Below, in pieces: positions 17,639 to 28,270 of a stretch of 64,000 nt of DNA. The position numbers and the translations under genes were made by a program. Numbering within the stretch: position 1 is the stretch's first letter; each line of letters opens with the position of its first letter. The notes below the pieces were generated by a model. The model made no database searches. It saw nothing but the letters and a program-made list of their open reading frames with translations, and was not told the origin of the DNA. This DNA comes from Dokdonella sp. (GTDB lineage: Bacteria; Pseudomonadota; Gammaproteobacteria; Xanthomonadales; Rhodanobacteraceae), in assembly GCF_019634775.1 (NCBI RefSeq), contig NZ_JAHCAS010000001.1:1928894-1992893 (forward strand), given 5' to 3'.

Positions 17639-18453
17639 TGGCGTCTGCAAACATTGATCGTCTCGCGCAACTCCAGCGCGGCGCGGCGGGCGGCATCGGC
17701 GTAGTCGTCATCCGCGCTGGCGTAGAGGATCGCGCGCGACGAGCTGACCAGCAGGCCACAGCCATCGGCCGAGCAGCCATTGCGCACCACTGCTGCGACA
17801 TCGCCGCCCTGCGCGCCGACGCCGGGTACGAGCAGGGGCATGTCGCCGACCAGGCGGCGCACCGCGGCGAGCTCGCCGGGCCAGGTGGCGCCGGTGACGA
17901 GCAGGCAGTTGCCGTGCGTGTTCCATTCGGTGGCGACGCGTTCGGCGACGTGCTGGTAGAGCGGCCGTCCGCCGACGTCGAGATCCTGCAGCTCGCGCGC
18001 ACCCGGATTCGAAGTGCGGCACAGCACGACCACACCCTTGTCGGCGCGGTCGAGGAAAGGCTGGGCCGAGTCGCGGCCGAGATACGGGTTAACCGTCACC
18101 GCATCGGCGCGGAAGCGTTCGAAGGCTTCGTGCGCATAGTGCTGCGCGGTCGAGCCGATGTCGCCGCGCTTGGCATCGAGGATGACCGGCACTCCGGGCT
18201 GGTGCGCGTGGACATGCGCGATCAGGCGTTCCAGCGCATCCTCGGCACCGAGCGCGGCGAAGTGGGCGATCTGCGGCTTGAAGCAGCAAACCAGGTCGGC
18301 GGTGGCGTCGACGATGTCGCGGCAGAACGTGAACACCGCATCCGCATCACCGGCGAAGCGTGCCGGAAAGCGCGCAGGTTCCGGGTCCAGCCCGACACAG
18401 ACGAGTGAATCATTGCGCTGCCACGCTGCGCGCAGCGATTGCATGAAGCTCAT
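17623..18453 (-). CDS. pyrF: Orotidine 5'-phosphate decarboxylase (long type)
   Basis: This 276-aa enzyme makes UMP from OMP in the last step of pyrimidine synthesis. It is the longer variant found in several proteobacteria and mycobacteria, with [13 protein letters not shown] at the N-terminus, the catalytic [17 protein letters not shown] segment and [11 protein letters not shown]. The ATG at 18453 has a GGAGG site five bases upstream; a GTG at 18474 would add seven residues and lie upstream of that site, so it was rejected. The C-terminal end overlaps a degenerate dispersed repeat. Confidence 0.93.
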   Translation of the reverse strand: MSFMQSLRAAWQRNDSLVCVGLDPEPARFPARFAGDADAVFTFCRDIVDATADLVCCFKPQIAHFAALGAEDALERLIAHVHAHQPGVPVILDAKRGDIGSTAQHYAHEAFERFRADAVTVNPYLGRDSAQPFLDRADKGVVVLCRTSNPGARELQDLDVGGRPLYQHVAERVATEWNTHGNCLLVTGATWPGELAAVRRLVGDMPLLVPGVGAQGGDVAAVVRNGCSADGCGLLVSSSRAILYASADDDYADAARRAALELRETINVCRRQGCAE

Positions 18454-18497
18454 CGGACCCTCCGCTCGAGACACGCCATCCTTCCGGCGGAATCAAG

Positions 18498-18559
18498 GCA
18501 TCGCGCCTGAAGGCGCTCCTACGGGTCAATGTTTGTAGGAGCGCCTGCAGGCGCGATGC
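18498..18559. repeat. REP-type inverted pair between ettA and pyrF
   Basis: Two 25-base arms, GCATCGCGCCTGAAGGCGCT plus CCTAC and its complement GTAGGAGCGCCTGCAGGCGC plus GATGC, differ at one position and are separated by 12 bases. This is the canonical GTAGGAGC REP pair of the window. Confidence 0.85.
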
Positions 18560-18565
18560 TGCAAC

Positions 18566-18595
18566 GATTCCCCAATCCCCAATTCCCGACCCCAA

Positions 18596-18598
<3 letters not shown>
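18566..18598. repeat. Single arm of GGGATTGGGGATT repeat at the ettA stop
   Basis: The plus strand reads GATTCCCCAATCCCCAATTC and then CCGACCCCAATCA. The last bases form the ettA stop codon on the minus strand. Related pairs are at 14838 and 21724. Confidence 0.6.
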
Positions 18599-20257
<1,659 letters not shown>

Positions 20258-20461
20258 GCCAACTCCGGGGAATGGGCGCGCCGGCCGGCGGGCCGGGCCC
20301 GGGCCGTGCGCAGGATGAAAGGGCGCGGATTATCGCCGATCGGACATGCACGCGTCATGCCCCGGCCCGGTTTTCCGCAGTTTCCGGGCCGCCGCCGCTG
20401 CCAGCCCGGCACCACAACGCGGTACCATGCGCATCTTTTCCGGCCAGACGGGGTTGCGACG

Positions 20462-21715
20462 ATGTTCCCACGCGATTCGCGCATCGAGGGTTACGACCCG
20501 GAACTTGCCGCGGCGATCGCGGCCGAGGCGAAGCGTCAGGAGGATCACGTCGAACTGATCGCCTCGGAGAACTACGCCAGTCCGCGCGTGCTCGAGGCGC
20601 AGGGCAGCGTGCTGACCAACAAGTACGCCGAAGGCTATCCCGGCAAGCGCTACTACGGCGGCTGTGAGCATGTCGACGTTGCCGAGCGGCTCGCCATCGA
20701 GCGTGCCAAACAACTGTTCGGTGCCGACTACGCCAACGTGCAACCGCACTCGGGGTCGCAGGCAAACCAGGCGGTCTACTTCGCCCTGCTCAACCCGGGT
20801 GACACGATCCTCGGCATGTCGCTGGCCCACGGCGGGCACCTGACCCACGGCGCCAAGGTCAACGCTTCGGGCAAGCTGTTCAATGCCGTCCAGTACGGTG
20901 TCAACGATCAGGGCCTGATCGACTACGACGAGGTCGAGCGGCTCGCCGTCGAGCACCGGCCGAAGATGGTCGTGGCGGGCTTCAGTGCGTATTCGCAGGT
21001 GGTCGACTGGGCACGCTTCCGCGCGATCGCCGACAAGGTTGGTGCGATCCTGTTCGTCGACATGGCCCACGTCGCCGGCCTCGTCGCCGCCGGCGTCTAT
21101 CCGAGCCCGCTGCCGCACGCCCATGTGGTCACCTCGACCACGCACAAGACCCTGCGTGGTCCGCGCGGCGGCATCATCGTCGCCAGTGGTGCCGGCGAGG
21201 AGATCGAGAAGAAGCTGCAATCGATCGTGTTTCCGGGTATCCAGGGCGGCCCGCTCATGCACGTCATCGCGGCCAAGGCGGTGGCCTTCAAGGAAGCACT
21301 CGAGCCGGCGTTCAAGGTCTACCAGCAGCAGGTGGTGAAGAACGCGCAGGCAATGGCGGGCACATTGATCGCACGCGGCTACCGCATCGTCTCGGGCGGC
21401 ACGCGGAACCATCTGATGCTGGTCGACATGATCGGCAAGGACGTGTCCGGCAAGGACGCGGAAGCCGCGCTCGGCAAGGCCCACATCACGGTCAACAAGA
21501 ACGCCGTGCCAAACGATCCGCGCTCGCCCTTCGTCACGTCCGGCCTGCGTCTGGGCACTCCGGCGATCACCACGCGCGGATACCTTGAAGCCGATACGGT
21601 CGAACTCGCCGGCTGGATCGCCGACGTCCTCGATGCGCCGAACGATCCAGCCGTCATCGCTGCGGTTCGCGACAAGGTCGCCGCCCAGTGTGCGCGGTTT
21701 CCGGTGTATGGCTGA
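20462..21715 (+). CDS. glyA: Serine hydroxymethyltransferase
   Basis: This 417-aa PLP enzyme interconverts serine and glycine and charges tetrahydrofolate with a one-carbon unit. The N-terminal [19 protein letters not shown] is diagnostic, and the PLP lysine is in [15 protein letters not shown]. The length equals that of E. coli GlyA. The open frame continues upstream opposite ettA, but [18 protein letters not shown] fits the family start. It precedes nrdR and the rib genes, the common gammaproteobacterial order. I see no glycine riboswitch in the 204-bp divergent spacer. Confidence 0.97.
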   Translation: MFPRDSRIEGYDPELAAAIAAEAKRQEDHVELIASENYASPRVLEAQGSVLTNKYAEGYPGKRYYGGCEHVDVAERLAIERAKQLFGADYANVQPHSGSQANQAVYFALLNPGDTILGMSLAHGGHLTHGAKVNASGKLFNAVQYGVNDQGLIDYDEVERLAVEHRPKMVVAGFSAYSQVVDWARFRAIADKVGAILFVDMAHVAGLVAAGVYPSPLPHAHVVTSTTHKTLRGPRGGIIVASGAGEEIEKKLQSIVFPGIQGGPLMHVIAAKAVAFKEALEPAFKVYQQQVVKNAQAMAGTLIARGYRIVSGGTRNHLMLVDMIGKDVSGKDAEAALGKAHITVNKNAVPNDPRSPFVTSGLRLGTPAITTRGYLEADTVELAGWIADVLDAPNDPAVIAAVRDKVAAQCARFPVYG

Positions 21716-21723
21716 GGAGACGG

Positions 21724-21840
21724 GATTCGGGATTGGGGGTTCGGTAAAAGGCGGACTGACGCATGTCCGCGCGTTGCGCTCCAGCCCGACCCTGCAACCT
21801 CGCTCTTCCGAATCCCCAATCCCCAACCCCTGATCCCCGA
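21724..21840. repeat. GGGATTGGGGATT-type inverted pair between glyA and nrdR
   Basis: Arms CGGGATTCGGGATTGGGGGT and CCGAATCCCCAATCCCCAAC flank about 70 bases. The element ends about 6 bases before the nrdR start and therefore occupies the expected ribosome-binding region of nrdR. Confidence 0.7.
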
Positions 21841-21846
21841 CTCCTG

Positions 21847-22368
21847 ATGCATTGCCCCTTCTGCCAGCATGAAGACACCCGCGTGATCGATTCGCGCGTG
21901 TCCGAGGACGGCGGCACGATCCGGCGGCGGCGCGGTTGCGAGCACTGCGGGGAGCGGTTCAATACGTTCGAGACGGCCGAGATCAAGATGCCGGCGATCG
22001 TCAAGAGCGATGGCCGGCGCGAGGCCTTCGACGAGCACAAGTTGCGTACGAGCTTCGATCGCGCGCTGCAGAAGCGGCCAGTGGCCAGCGATGCCGTCGA
22101 TGCCGCGGTACGCGCGGTCGTCGATGAACTGCGTCGCAGCGGCGAGCGCGAACTTCCGTCGCTGCGCGTCGGCGAGCTGGTCATGCTCGAACTGAAGAAG
22201 CTCGATCAGGTCGCCTACGTGCGCTTTGCGTCGGTCTACCGCAGCTTCGAGGACGTGCAGGCGTTCCGCGAGGAGATCGAGCGCCTCGAGCGCGATCTGC
22301 CCTCGATCGAGGGCATGCAGCTTCCCTTGCTGGGTGAGGTCGCTGCCGCACGCAAGGGCCGGGTCTAG
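21847..22368 (+). CDS. nrdR: Transcriptional repressor NrdR
   Basis: This 173-aa repressor of ribonucleotide reductase genes has an N-terminal zinc ribbon ([15 protein letters not shown], then [12 protein letters not shown]) and an ATP-cone domain (about residues 48-140) that senses ATP/dATP. It begins [11 protein letters not shown], the usual family start. No clear Shine-Dalgarno sequence precedes the ATG because a repeat element abuts it. Position between glyA and ribD is conserved in gammaproteobacteria. Confidence 0.97.
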   Translation: MHCPFCQHEDTRVIDSRVSEDGGTIRRRRGCEHCGERFNTFETAEIKMPAIVKSDGRREAFDEHKLRTSFDRALQKRPVASDAVDAAVRAVVDELRRSGERELPSLRVGELVMLELKKLDQVAYVRFASVYRSFEDVQAFREEIERLERDLPSIEGMQLPLLGEVAAARKGRV

Positions 22369-22392
22369 GCCCGGGCTCGCCCCGGTCGCGCG

Positions 22393-23490
22393 ATGCTCAC
22401 GGCAACCGATCCGACACACATGGCGCAGGCGTTGCGCCTCGCCGAACGCGGTCTGTGCAGCACGCAGCCGAACCCGCGGGTCGGTTGCGTGATCACTCAG
22501 GGCGACCAGGTGGTCGGCACCGGCTGGCATCGCCGCGCCGGCGAAGCGCATGCGGAAGTGCTGGCGCTGGCCGAGGCCGGTGCGCGTGCGCGCGGGGCGA
22601 CGGCCTACGTCACGCTCGAGCCCTGCGGCCTGCACGGGCGCACACCGCCGTGTGCCGATGCGCTGATCGCCGCCGGCATCGCGCGCGTCGTCGTTGCCTG
22701 CACGGATGCATTCCAGCGCGAGGGGGGCGCCATCGATCGCCTGCGCGCGGCCGGCATCGCGGTCGATGTGGGCCTGATGCATGATGCCGCGCGTGAGCTC
22801 AACCGTGGATTCTTCGCGCGCGTGGAGCGTGCTCGGCCATGGTTGCGCATCAAGCTGGCGCTGAGCCTCGACGGCCGCAGCGCGCTCGCCGACGGCACGT
22901 CGAAATGGATCAGCGGCGAGGCCGCACGCGCCGACGTGCAGCGCTGGCGCGCACGCAGTTCGGCGATCCTGACCGGCAGTGGCACCGTGCTCGCCGACGA
23001 CCCGGCGTTGACGGTGCGCGATCCGGCCATCCTTGCGGATGGCTGCGTGCCGCCGCTGCGCGTTGTGCTCGATTCGGCACGACGCATTCCCCCGAGTGCA
23101 CAGGTCTTCAACGGCGCCGCTCCGACGCTCGTCTTCCACGAGGCATCGGTGTCGGCCGGCAAGAATGTATCGAAGGCCGAGTACTGCGGGATCGGGGCGC
23201 GCAATGGCCATCTCGATGCCGATGCCATGTTGGGTGAACTCGCCCGGCGTGGTTGCAACGAAGTGCAGGTCGAGGCCGGACCGACGCTGTGTGGTGCGCT
23301 GTTTGCTGCTGGTCTCGTCGACGAACTGCTGCTCTACGTCGCGCCGGTGCTGCTCGGCGACCGCGCGCGCCCACTGCTGGCGTTGCCACCGCTGGCCGAC
23401 ATGGCCGCGCGCTGGCGCCTGCGCGTGGTCGACCAGCGCAACGTCGGCGCCGACTGGCGCCTGCTGCTGCGTCCGGACCGGGAGAGCTGA
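22393..23490 (+). CDS. ribD: Bifunctional riboflavin deaminase/reductase RibD
   Basis: This 365-aa enzyme deaminates and then reduces the pyrimidine intermediate of riboflavin synthesis. The N-terminal deaminase domain has the zinc-binding HAEV and PCGLHGRTPPC motifs. The reductase domain starts near RIKLALSLDGRSALADG and includes KWISGEAARADVQRWRARSSAILTG in pieces typical of RibD. PCGLHG replaces the more common PCSHYG. A second ATG at 22420 (MAQALRLAERG) is an alternative start. It is followed one base later by ribE. Confidence 0.95.
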   Translation: MLTATDPTHMAQALRLAERGLCSTQPNPRVGCVITQGDQVVGTGWHRRAGEAHAEVLALAEAGARARGATAYVTLEPCGLHGRTPPCADALIAAGIARVVVACTDAFQREGGAIDRLRAAGIAVDVGLMHDAARELNRGFFARVERARPWLRIKLALSLDGRSALADGTSKWISGEAARADVQRWRARSSAILTGSGTVLADDPALTVRDPAILADGCVPPLRVVLDSARRIPPSAQVFNGAAPTLVFHEASVSAGKNVSKAEYCGIGARNGHLDADAMLGELARRGCNEVQVEAGPTLCGALFAAGLVDELLLYVAPVLLGDRARPLLALPPLADMAARWRLRVVDQRNVGADWRLLLRPDRES

Positions 23491-23491
23491 C

Positions 23492-24091
23492 GTGTTCACC
23501 GGCATCGTCCAGGCCATCGGTCGCATCGAAACCCGCGAGGCACGCGGCGGCGATATGCGACTCGTCATCGATACCGGCGCCCTGGGGCTCGATGACGTGC
23601 GCGAAGGCGACAGCATCGCCGTCGCCGGAGTCTGCCTGACTGCACTCGACATCGACGGCACGCGCTTCGCCGCGGATGTCTCCAACGAAACCCTGTCGTT
23701 GACCACGCTGGGCGCACTCGTCGTCGGTGCGGCGGTCAATCTCGAGAAGGCGCTGCGCCTCAACGACCGCCTCGGCGGTCATCTGGTCAGCGGCCACGTC
23801 GATGGCATCGCCCGCGTCGTCGCGGTCGAAGGCGACGCGCGCTCGCAGCGCTGGACCTTCGAGGTGCCACCACCCCTCGCGCGCTATATCGCGGCCAAGG
23901 GCTCGGTCTGCCTCGACGGCGTCAGCCTGACCGTCAACACGGTCCATGACGCACGCTTCAGCGTCAACCTCATTCCGCACACCCAGGCGGTGACGAGCTT
24001 CGGCCAGCGCGGCATCGGCGACCCGGTCAACCTCGAAGTCGACCTGATGGCGCGCTATGCCGAGCGGCTGAGTGCGGCAGATCGCGCCTGA
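23492..24091 (+). CDS. ribE: Riboflavin synthase alpha chain
   Basis: This 199-aa trimeric enzyme dismutates two 6,7-dimethyl-8-ribityllumazine molecules into riboflavin. It consists of two similar lumazine-binding barrels: the first starts with FTGIVQAIGRIE, the second with GGHLVSGHVDGIARV, and GVSLTVN is present. The start is GTG, preceded by GGGAGAG; the open frame upstream lies within ribD and is not used. It is tightly linked to ribD (1-bp gap) and to ribBA. Confidence 0.95.
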   Translation: MFTGIVQAIGRIETREARGGDMRLVIDTGALGLDDVREGDSIAVAGVCLTALDIDGTRFAADVSNETLSLTTLGALVVGAAVNLEKALRLNDRLGGHLVSGHVDGIARVVAVEGDARSQRWTFEVPPPLARYIAAKGSVCLDGVSLTVNTVHDARFSVNLIPHTQAVTSFGQRGIGDPVNLEVDLMARYAERLSAADRA

Positions 24092-24128
24092 CCGACCCTG
24101 CGCCCGACGAACCACGAGAACACCTGCC

Positions 24129-25226
24129 ATGGCTTTTGCCACGATTGCCGAGATCATCGATGACATCCGCGCCGGACGCATGGTCGTCATCCTTGACGAC
24201 GAGGATCGCGAGAATGAGGGCGATCTGGTCATGGCCGCGCAGAAGGTGCGTGCCGAGGACGTCAACTTCATGGTGCGCGAGGCACGTGGCCTGGTCTGCC
24301 TGTCGCTGACCGCGGCGCGCTGCACGCAGCTCGGCCTCAAGCCCATGGTGCTCGACAACACCTCGCCGCACCATACCAACTTCACCGTGTCGATCGAGGC
24401 CGCCGAAGGCGTGACCACCGGCATTTCCGCGCACGATCGTGCGCACACGATCCGTACTGCGGTGGCGCCCGATGCGCGGCCCGCGCATCTCTCGCAACCC
24501 GGCCACATCTTTCCGTTGACCGCACAGCCAGGTGGCGTGCTGGTGCGCGCCGGACATACCGAGGCGGCCAGCGATCTCGCCGCCCTGGCCGGGCTCGAAC
24601 CGGCCGGTGTGCTCGTCGAGATCCTCGCCGAGGACGGCACGATGGCGCGGCGCCCCGAACTCGAGGTGTTCGCCGCGAAGCATGGGCTGAAGATCGGCAC
24701 CATCGCCGACCTGATCCGCCATCGCCTCGAGAACGAGAAGACCGTCGAACGCGTGCATGAGGTCGACGTCGACACCGAGTTCGGCGCGTTTCGCCTGGTC
24801 GTCTGGCGCGATCTGGTGCGCGGTTCGCTGCACTACGCGCTGGTGCGCGGCCAGGTCGATGACGGCGAACCCGTGCTCACGCGCGTGCACGTGCGCAACA
24901 CCCTGAGCGACGTGCTGCATCTGCGCCGGACTGATCTCGGCCTTACCGTGACGGCTGCCCTGCGTCGGGTTGCGGACGAGGGGCGCGGCGTGGTCGTCGT
25001 GCTCGGCGAAGGCGAGGACGATGCGGCCGTGCTCGATGCGCTGGCCGGCAATTCGGCGAAGACCAGCGCCGACCCGGTGCGCGAATGGCGCCGCCACGGC
25101 CTCGGTGCGCAGATTCTCGCCGACCTCGGCGTGCGCCACCTGCGCGTACTCGGCACGCCGCGGCGCATGGTCGGCTTGGCCGGATTCGGCCTCGACGTGC
25201 TCGGCCACGAGGACGCGCCGGCCTGA
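24129..25226 (+). CDS. ribB: 3,4-dihydroxy-2-butanone-4-phosphate synthase fused to a degenerate GTP cyclohydrolase II domain (RibBX type)
   Basis: In this 365-aa protein, residues about 1-200 form an intact RibB domain with the metal/substrate motif DDEDRENEGDL and HHTNFTVSIEAAEGVTTG. The C-terminal half aligns with RibA in outline but lacks the three zinc-binding cysteines; the place where they belong reads VHVRNTLSDVLHLRR. It is therefore likely to make only the four-carbon precursor from ribulose 5-phosphate. Such hybrids have been called RibBX, and they imply a separate ribA elsewhere. The ATG at 24129 was chosen over 24072. ribH and nusB, which often follow, are absent here. Confidence 0.9.
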   Translation: MAFATIAEIIDDIRAGRMVVILDDEDRENEGDLVMAAQKVRAEDVNFMVREARGLVCLSLTAARCTQLGLKPMVLDNTSPHHTNFTVSIEAAEGVTTGISAHDRAHTIRTAVAPDARPAHLSQPGHIFPLTAQPGGVLVRAGHTEAASDLAALAGLEPAGVLVEILAEDGTMARRPELEVFAAKHGLKIGTIADLIRHRLENEKTVERVHEVDVDTEFGAFRLVVWRDLVRGSLHYALVRGQVDDGEPVLTRVHVRNTLSDVLHLRRTDLGLTVTAALRRVADEGRGVVVVLGEGEDDAAVLDALAGNSAKTSADPVREWRRHGLGAQILADLGVRHLRVLGTPRRMVGLAGFGLDVLGHEDAPA

Positions 25227-25239
25227 ATCGGCGGTACGC

Positions 25240-25953
25240 TCACGGCGCCGCAGTACGGCGGCGATAGGCGAAGCGCAGGGTCAGCGCGAGCAGGACCAGG
25301 GACAGGGCCGACCATGCCAGCGCCCACCAGGTCGCCGGCAAACCGGTCAGTTCTCCCATCGTGCGTGCATCGGTGTGGATGGCGGCATCGCCGGCGAGTG
25401 TGACGAGGTCGAACAGGCTGTTGAAGCCGTCGAGCACGAGCTGCACGGCGAGCACGGACAGCAGGCCGTCGCGCCACAGTGGCGGCAGGCGCCAGGCGGC
25501 GAGGACGAGGGCGAGGCCGATGCCGATTCCGGTGGCCAGGCCGAATGCATTGCGCACGAACAGCAGGCAGGCGGCCACGAGCAGTACGCCGAGCGTGCCG
25601 AGCACGCCGCGCCCGGACGCGCCGCGTGCGGCGAGCGCGAGCAGGCTGCAACCGGTCAGCGCACAGCCGAGATAGCCGGCGCTGATGACCATCCAGCGGG
25701 TGCCGCCAGCGGACCAGGCGGTGCCCGAGAGATCGGCATTGACGACGAAGTGCTGGAACTCGCCGCCGGTCGCCAGGGCGGTTAGGCCGTGGCCGAGTTC
25801 GTGGACGAAAGTGGCGAACAGGCGCAACGGATAGACCAGCGCGCCGATGTATGGCACGCGCCAGAGCGCAAGCAGGGCAAGGCCGAGCGTGACGAGGCCG
25901 AACAGCTCACGCCAGTGCCAGGCGTGCGTGGCCGTGCGCTGCCCAGGTGCCAC
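25240..25953 (-). CDS. M50-like integral membrane metallopeptidase, last gene of the PspA/ABC operon
   Basis: This protein of about 237 aa has roughly six hydrophobic segments and the zinc motif HELGHG in its second one (FATFVHELGHGLTALATGG). It resembles the M50B-like peptidases, whose substrates are mostly unknown; better-studied M50 members cleave transmembrane regulators. The start used is the GTG at 25953, eight bases after the TerB-like stop; the open frame continues further into that gene and was not used. No second Asp-containing metal motif was recognised with certainty. Conservation within this operon suggests a role in membrane quality control. Confidence 0.75.
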   Translation of the reverse strand: MAPGQRTATHAWHWRELFGLVTLGLALLALWRVPYIGALVYPLRLFATFVHELGHGLTALATGGEFQHFVVNADLSGTAWSAGGTRWMVISAGYLGCALTGCSLLALAARGASGRGVLGTLGVLLVAACLLFVRNAFGLATGIGIGLALVLAAWRLPPLWRDGLLSVLAVQLVLDGFNSLFDLVTLAGDAAIHTDARTMGELTGLPATWWALAWSALSLVLLALTLRFAYRRRTAAP

Positions 25954-25961
25954 GGTGACGA

Positions 25962-26417
25962 CTACTTCGCCGCGAGTTCGTCGGCCACCTGGCGCAGTGC
26001 ATCGACGTTGCTGATGCGTGAGATCTGCTGCAACAGGTGATCGGCGATGCCTTCCTCGATGGCGCCGAGCGTGCTCGCGTCGACGCCGAGCGCTTGGGCG
26101 AACGAGGCGATGCATGCGCGCTCGCCTGTGCTGTAGCGGCCGTCGGCATGGGCGAGCAGCAGGCAGGACTGCAGCAGCACGGCCTTGCGCTCCGGCGTGT
26201 CGAACGCGGCGGCGTCCGTGGCCGCATCGAACGGCGTCGCCACGATGTCGTCGAACGAGGCCAGCGCACCGGCCTCGTGCTGGCAGCTTTCGTAGAAGCC
26301 GCGCAGCATCACCTGCTCGGTCGCATGCACGCCGTCGGATTCGGCGACGGCGTGCATGGCGCGCACGATGGACTGGAGGTGGTGGAGTTCGATCGATGGG
26401 GGCAGCGGCGAGGTCAT
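25962..26417 (-). CDS. TerB-like helical protein
   Basis: This 151-aa all-helical, soluble, acidic protein resembles TerB/DjlA-N domains: paired helices with acidic patches such as MHAVAESDGVHATEQ and LLAHADGRYSTGERACIASF. TerB domains bind divalent metals and often accompany membrane-stress and tellurite-resistance operons. It lies 17 bp after the AAA+ ATPase and 8 bp before the peptidase gene. The specific function is unknown; the TerB link is a profile-level resemblance judged by eye. Confidence 0.7.
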   Translation of the reverse strand: MTSPLPPSIELHHLQSIVRAMHAVAESDGVHATEQVMLRGFYESCQHEAGALASFDDIVATPFDAATDAAAFDTPERKAVLLQSCLLLAHADGRYSTGERACIASFAQALGVDASTLGAIEEGIADHLLQQISRISNVDALRQVADELAAK

Positions 26418-26434
26418 GGGTTGTCTCCTGGGGT

Positions 26435-28270
26435 TCAGCGGATGCGCAGTTCGCGTTGCAGTTCGCGCAGGCGTTCGTGCAGGACTTCCGGCGGCACGTC
26501 GCGGAAACGTGCCGGCAGCATGCTCTTGCGCGAGGCCTCGAACACGGCCAGCGTCTCCATGTATTCGAGCATCGCCGAGTCGCGCGCCGGCACGTAGTCG
26601 TCGACCGCGCGCGCGAAAGCGTCGGCGTTGACCGCCGAGGCGTCGGCGGCGAATTCGAGGGCGAGCAGGGTGACCGCTTCGAGGTCGGCGTTGGAATAGC
26701 CGGTCAGGCGCGCCGAGGTACGCTCGCGCGCGGCCGGCCAGTCGATCGCATTGCCGAGGCGGTAGCGCGCGAACAACGCCTTCAGCACGGCTTCGACGTC
26801 CTCGGGCGTGTCGGGGTAGAAGAACGGGATCTTGCGGTCGATGCGGCCGGCGCGCTTGATGTCGATGTCGAGCTTGTCGGGCCGGTTCGTCATCAGGATG
26901 AACAGCACGTTGCCGCGGTTGTCCGGATCGCTCATGAACTCCTTGAGCCTTGCGATCACGCGCGAGGAGGTGCCGCCGTCACCGTCGCCGGAATCTCCGC
27001 CGAAGCTGCGGTCGCCTTCATCGATGATGAGGATGATCGGTCCGAGCGCGCGCACCATGCCGAGCACCTTCTCGAGGTTGGCCTCGGTCGAGCCGACCCA
27101 TTTCGAGCGGAAGTTCTTCAGGGTCACGGCGGACAGGCCGGAGTCCTTGACGAAGCACTTGGCGACGAAGGTCTTGCCGGTGCCCATCGGGCCGACGAAC
27201 AGCAGGCCCATCGGCACGCGGTTGCGGTCGCCGGCACGGATCGCGCGCGCGATCTGCATGAGCTCGTCCTTGATCGGCGCGTTGCCGCCGACCGCGTCGA
27301 GGCCGAGGCGCGCATCGACGAACTCGATCAGGCCGGAACATTCCTTTTCGATGATCTCGCGCTTGCGCTTGTGCACCAGCTCGATGACCTCGGCATACGG
27401 ATCGCCGGCGTCGGTTTCCGGCAGCGGATGCGCCGGATTGATGAGGTGGCGGATCTCGTCGGTATCCATGCCGCGCGTGATCGCGGCGAGCTTGCCGGCG
27501 CGTTCGGCGGCATCGGGGCTGTCGCCGAGCAGGGTGCGGATCAGGCTGAGGCGATCGCTGTCGGCGAGCGCACCCGTGCCACGCGGCGTCAACAACTGGG
27601 CGAGTTGCACGGCGCGCAGGCCGGCACTGTGCTCGGCCAGGCGCTCGACGTGGGCGGCATCGATGGACGGGTCGACGTGACGTATCACCGCGGCGCGCTC
27701 AGTGCGGTCTGGCAGGGGAATCTCGACCGCGCCGACGCGTGGGTTGGCGATCAGGCGTGGATTCAGTTCCGGCAGCGATTCGACCAGCAGGAACACCACG
27801 TTGTCCTTGCCGGCCAGCTGCGTGCTGAGCGACCAGCGGTGCAGGCGGATCGCGGCGATGCGGTCGGGCAGGGACAGGAAGCTCTCGTCGCCGGGCGGGG
27901 CGACGCTGCCGGCGTAAGGGATGATCAGGGCCGCGCTGTTGCGCAGCAAGATCTCCTGCTCGATCGCGGCGAGTGCCTCCTCGGGCGGCTTGTTCGCGCC
28001 GAGCGGTTCACCGGCCACGCTGCCGCCGGTGCGCTTGGCGTAGCGTACGCCGCTGGATGGATCGTAGACGAGGATCGTGTCTTTGTTGTCCTTGAGCAGG
28101 ACCTCGACGAGGAAGTCGACCAGCGTCCAGTTGCGCCCGTCGTGCAGGATTTCATCGAAGACGTTGTTGTACAGGACGAAGACCGTGGCCTCGCCGCCAA
28201 GGTACTTGCGGCGGATCGTCTCCGCCCATCGCGGCAGCGGCGCAGAGGTGGGCGTGCCCATCGTGCTCAC
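26435..28270 (-). CDS. AAA+ ATPase with degenerate N-terminal and active C-terminal module, Vps4/Ycf46-like
   Basis: In this 611-aa protein, residues about 320-560 form an active AAA+ domain: Walker A GPMGTGKT (360-367), Walker B ILIIDEGD (413-420), sensor-1 MTNRPD and an arginine-rich AGRIDRK finger region. The N-terminal 250 residues look like a second AAA fold that has lost its P-loop, as in Ycf46-type proteins. Vps4/FtsH-like group membership fits remodelling of membrane-bound polymers. The GTG start at 28270 overlaps the pspA stop by four bases; an ATG at 28261 is an alternative. Adjacency to PspA suggests that PspA polymers are the substrate (inference). Confidence 0.85.
   Translation of the reverse strand: MSTMGTPTSAPLPRWAETIRRKYLGGEATVFVLYNNVFDEILHDGRNWTLVDFLVEVLLKDNKDTILVYDPSSGVRYAKRTGGSVAGEPLGANKPPEEALAAIEQEILLRNSAALIIPYAGSVAPPGDESFLSLPDRIAAIRLHRWSLSTQLAGKDNVVFLLVESLPELNPRLIANPRVGAVEIPLPDRTERAAVIRHVDPSIDAAHVERLAEHSAGLRAVQLAQLLTPRGTGALADSDRLSLIRTLLGDSPDAAERAGKLAAITRGMDTDEIRHLINPAHPLPETDAGDPYAEVIELVHKRKREIIEKECSGLIEFVDARLGLDAVGGNAPIKDELMQIARAIRAGDRNRVPMGLLFVGPMGTGKTFVAKCFVKDSGLSAVTLKNFRSKWVGSTEANLEKVLGMVRALGPIILIIDEGDRSFGGDSGDGDGGTSSRVIARLKEFMSDPDNRGNVLFILMTNRPDKLDIDIKRAGRIDRKIPFFYPDTPEDVEAVLKALFARYRLGNAIDWPAARERTSARLTGYSNADLEAVTLLALEFAADASAVNADAFARAVDDYVPARDSAMLEYMETLAVFEASRKSMLPARFRDVPPEVLHERLRELQRELRIR

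Noticed and set aside
20258..20461. Possible glycine riboswitch upstream of glyA
   Set aside because: No tandem glycine-aptamer core sequence or expression-platform hairpin could be recognised.
21379..23763. 794-codon minus-strand open frame opposite nrdR and ribD
   Set aside because: It spans intergenic repeats and several conserved genes on the other strand and shows no recognisable domain.
22369..24128. Possible FMN riboswitch upstream of the rib genes
   Set aside because: The gaps between nrdR, ribD, ribE and ribBA are 1-37 bp, too short for the FMN aptamer.
25962..26417. Tellurite-resistance cluster
   Set aside because: Only one TerB-like domain is present and no terZ, terD or terC neighbours. 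The context points to membrane stress instead.
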